Source: Acidobacteriota bacterium
GTDB taxonomy: Bacteria; Acidobacteriota; Vicinamibacteria; Vicinamibacterales; SCN-69-37
Direction of reading: 5' to 3'
Length of the DNA: 14,421 bases
Assembly: GCA_024653875.1 (NCBI GenBank)
Contig: JANLHE010000316.1
Coordinates: forward strand, 1-14,421
A model generated the notes under the pieces. The model did no database searches and was not told the origin of the DNA. It worked only from the letters and a program-made list of their open reading frames with translations. A program made the translations under genes and the position numbers. Below are positions 13,057-14,421 of this stretch, piece after piece; the stretch's first letter is position 1, and each line of letters opens with the position of its first letter.

Positions 13057-14421
13057 ATGAAGAATATGGCACCGATCGATGCGTCCGCCTTGGAGTCAAT
13101 TGAGACCCGGGAGTGGATTGACTCCCTGGATTACGTCCTTCGCACCGGCGACCGCAGCCGCGTCTTCCGCCTGCTGGACGCCCTGCGCACCCGCGCACGC
13201 GCGGCGGGCTTCCGCGAGCCCTTTTCGTCCAAGACGCCCTATATCAACACGATTCCCGAGAGCGAGCAGGTCCCCTATCCGGGTGACCGCGAGCTTGAAC
13301 GCCGCATCAAGAGCGTGATCCGGTGGAACGCGCTGGCCATGGTCGTGCGGGCCAACCGCGAGTCGGACGGCATCGGCGGCCACATTTCCACGTATGCCTC
13401 GGCCGCCACGCTGTATGAGGTGGCGTTCAACCACTTCTTCCGCGGCAAGGAAGCGGGAGCCGACGCGGACATCATCTACTTCCAGGGCCACGCGTCGCCC
13501 GGCATCTATGCCCGCGCGTTCCTGGAAGGCCGTCTGACCGAAGAGCACCTGATTAACTTCCGCCACGAGCTGCGGCCCGGCGGCGGCCTGTCGTCCTATC
13601 CGCACCCCTGGCTGATGCCGGAGTTCTGGGAAAACCCCACCGTCTCGATGGGCCTCGGCCCGCTGATGGCGATTTACCAGGCGCGCTTCAACAGGTACCT
13701 GGAGAATCGCGGCCTCAAGCCGGTGTCGAGCCAGAAGGTCTGGGCGTTCCTGGGTGACGGTGAAACGGACGAGCCGGAGGCGCTGGGCGCGATCTCCCTG
13801 GCCGCGCGCGAGAAGCTCGACAACCTGATCTTCGTCATCAACTGCAACCTGCAGCGGCTTGACGGCCCGGTGCGTGGCAACGGCCAGATCATCCAGGAGC
13901 TGGAAGCGGTGTTCCGCGGCGCGGGGTGGAATGTCATCAAGGTGCTGTGGGGGTCCGAATGGGACGAACTGCTCGCGCGTGACACCGAGGGTCTGCTGGT
14001 CCGCCGCATGGGCGAGATCGTGGACGGCGAATACCAGCGCTACGTGGTGGAAGACGGCGCGTATCTGCGCAAGCAGTTCTGGGGCGCGGACCCGCGGCTG
14101 GAAGCCATGGTCACGCACCTGTCGGATACCGACCTGAAGAAACTGCACGTGGGCGGTCACGATCCGGTGAAAGTGTTCAACGCCTATCGCGCGGCCGTGA
14201 ACTCGCAGGGCGCGCCCACCGTGGTGCTGGCGCGCACGATCAAGGGGTACGGCCTGGGCGAAGCGGGCGAGGGCAAGAACATCACCCACCAGCAGAAGAA
14301 GATGAACGAAGGCGACCTGAAGCACTTCCGCGGCCGCTTCGGCATTCCCATCTCCGACGACCGCATCGCGGACGCGCCGTTCTACCGGCCCGACGAGGCC
14401 AGCGCCGAGATGAAGTACATG
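13057..14421 (+). CDS. aceE: Pyruvate dehydrogenase E1 component, homodimeric type, partial (N-terminal half)
   Basis: 455 codons of the homodimeric E1 subunit, which decarboxylates pyruvate with thiamine diphosphate and passes the acetyl group to the lipoyl E2. The sequence closely follows E. coli AceE (about 887 residues) from IETREWI through YINTIP and ELERRI to EGKNITHQ, so roughly half is present and the C-terminus lies beyond the window. Active-site histidines His109 (GGHIS) and His145 (FQGHASPG) are in place. The thiamine-diphosphate motif runs from GDG at 233-235 to NCN at 262-264. The start may be the ATG at 13057 or at 13066; residue numbers here use 13057. The gene is divergent from the M49 peptidase, with a repeat element and likely promoter between them. 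The E2 gene (aceF) is often downstream in such loci but cannot be seen here. Confidence 0.96.
   Translation, partial: MKNMAPIDASALESIETREWIDSLDYVLRTGDRSRVFRLLDALRTRARAAGFREPFSSKTPYINTIPESEQVPYPGDRELERRIKSVIRWNALAMVVRANRESDGIGGHISTYASAATLYEVAFNHFFRGKEAGADADIIYFQGHASPGIYARAFLEGRLTEEHLINFRHELRPGGGLSSYPHPWLMPEFWENPTVSMGLGPLMAIYQARFNRYLENRGLKPVSSQKVWAFLGDGETDEPEALGAISLAAREKLDNLIFVINCNLQRLDGPVRGNGQIIQELEAVFRGAGWNVIKVLWGSEWDELLARDTEGLLVRRMGEIVDGEYQRYVVEDGAYLRKQFWGADPRLEAMVTHLSDTDLKKLHVGGHDPVKVFNAYRAAVNSQGAPTVVLARTIKGYGLGEAGEGKNITHQQKKMNEGDLKHFRGRFGIPISDDRIADAPFYRPDEASAEMKYM

Noticed and set aside
12938..13198. Upstream extension of the M49 peptidase frame
   Set aside because: It covers the intergenic repeat and the start of aceE on the other strand; the signal peptide begins at 12937.
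13096..14325. Long minus-strand open frame opposite aceE (409 codons)
   Set aside because: aceE is conserved over the same bases; the antisense product has no motif and no ribosome site.

Overview
This is a GC-rich, densely coded bacterial window holding seven protein genes on both strands. Two of them run off the window edges. I see no RNA genes, insertion sequences, CRISPR arrays or prophage genes. The secreted hydrolases, the likely lipoprotein peptidase and the overall gene mix suggest an environmental Gram-negative, possibly an acidobacterium of the Vicinamibacteria type. That placement is an inference from gene content and composition, not a measurement.

Layout, left to right. A partial AlkZ-related winged-helix protein (minus, 1-798) diverges across a 66-base gap from an exported GH27 alpha-galactosidase-like enzyme (865-2877) built as NPCBM domain, Ig-like domain, catalytic barrel and C-terminal beta domain. 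After a 154-base gap carrying short direct and inverted repeats comes a two-gene unit joined by an ATGA overlap: a radical-SAM activating enzyme with a TTG start (3032-3907) and a glycyl radical enzyme (3904-6264). By remembered sequence the latter most resembles trans-4-hydroxy-L-proline dehydratase (HypD). An exported alpha/beta hydrolase of the MetX-like fold follows at once (6275-7459). Its 3' end overlaps, tail to tail, the end of purL.

On the minus strand, a likely lipoprotein M49-type metallopeptidase (12937 to 11273) is followed after 13 bases by a full-length single-chain purL (11259 to 7363). The peptidase diverges from aceE, the pyruvate dehydrogenase E1 gene, which starts at 13057 and is cut by the window end. 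The 119 bases between them hold a threefold GGCGAGG/CCTCGCC element next to a candidate aceE promoter.

Functionally the window mixes housekeeping genes (purL, aceE) with scavenging functions: glycoside hydrolysis, peptide hydrolysis, and an oxygen-sensitive pair that would turn hydroxyproline into pyrroline-5-carboxylate. The hydroxyproline pair is the most distinctive content. Its activase keeps only one auxiliary iron-sulfur Cys set, and its dehydratase has unusual residues beside the active-site Cys.
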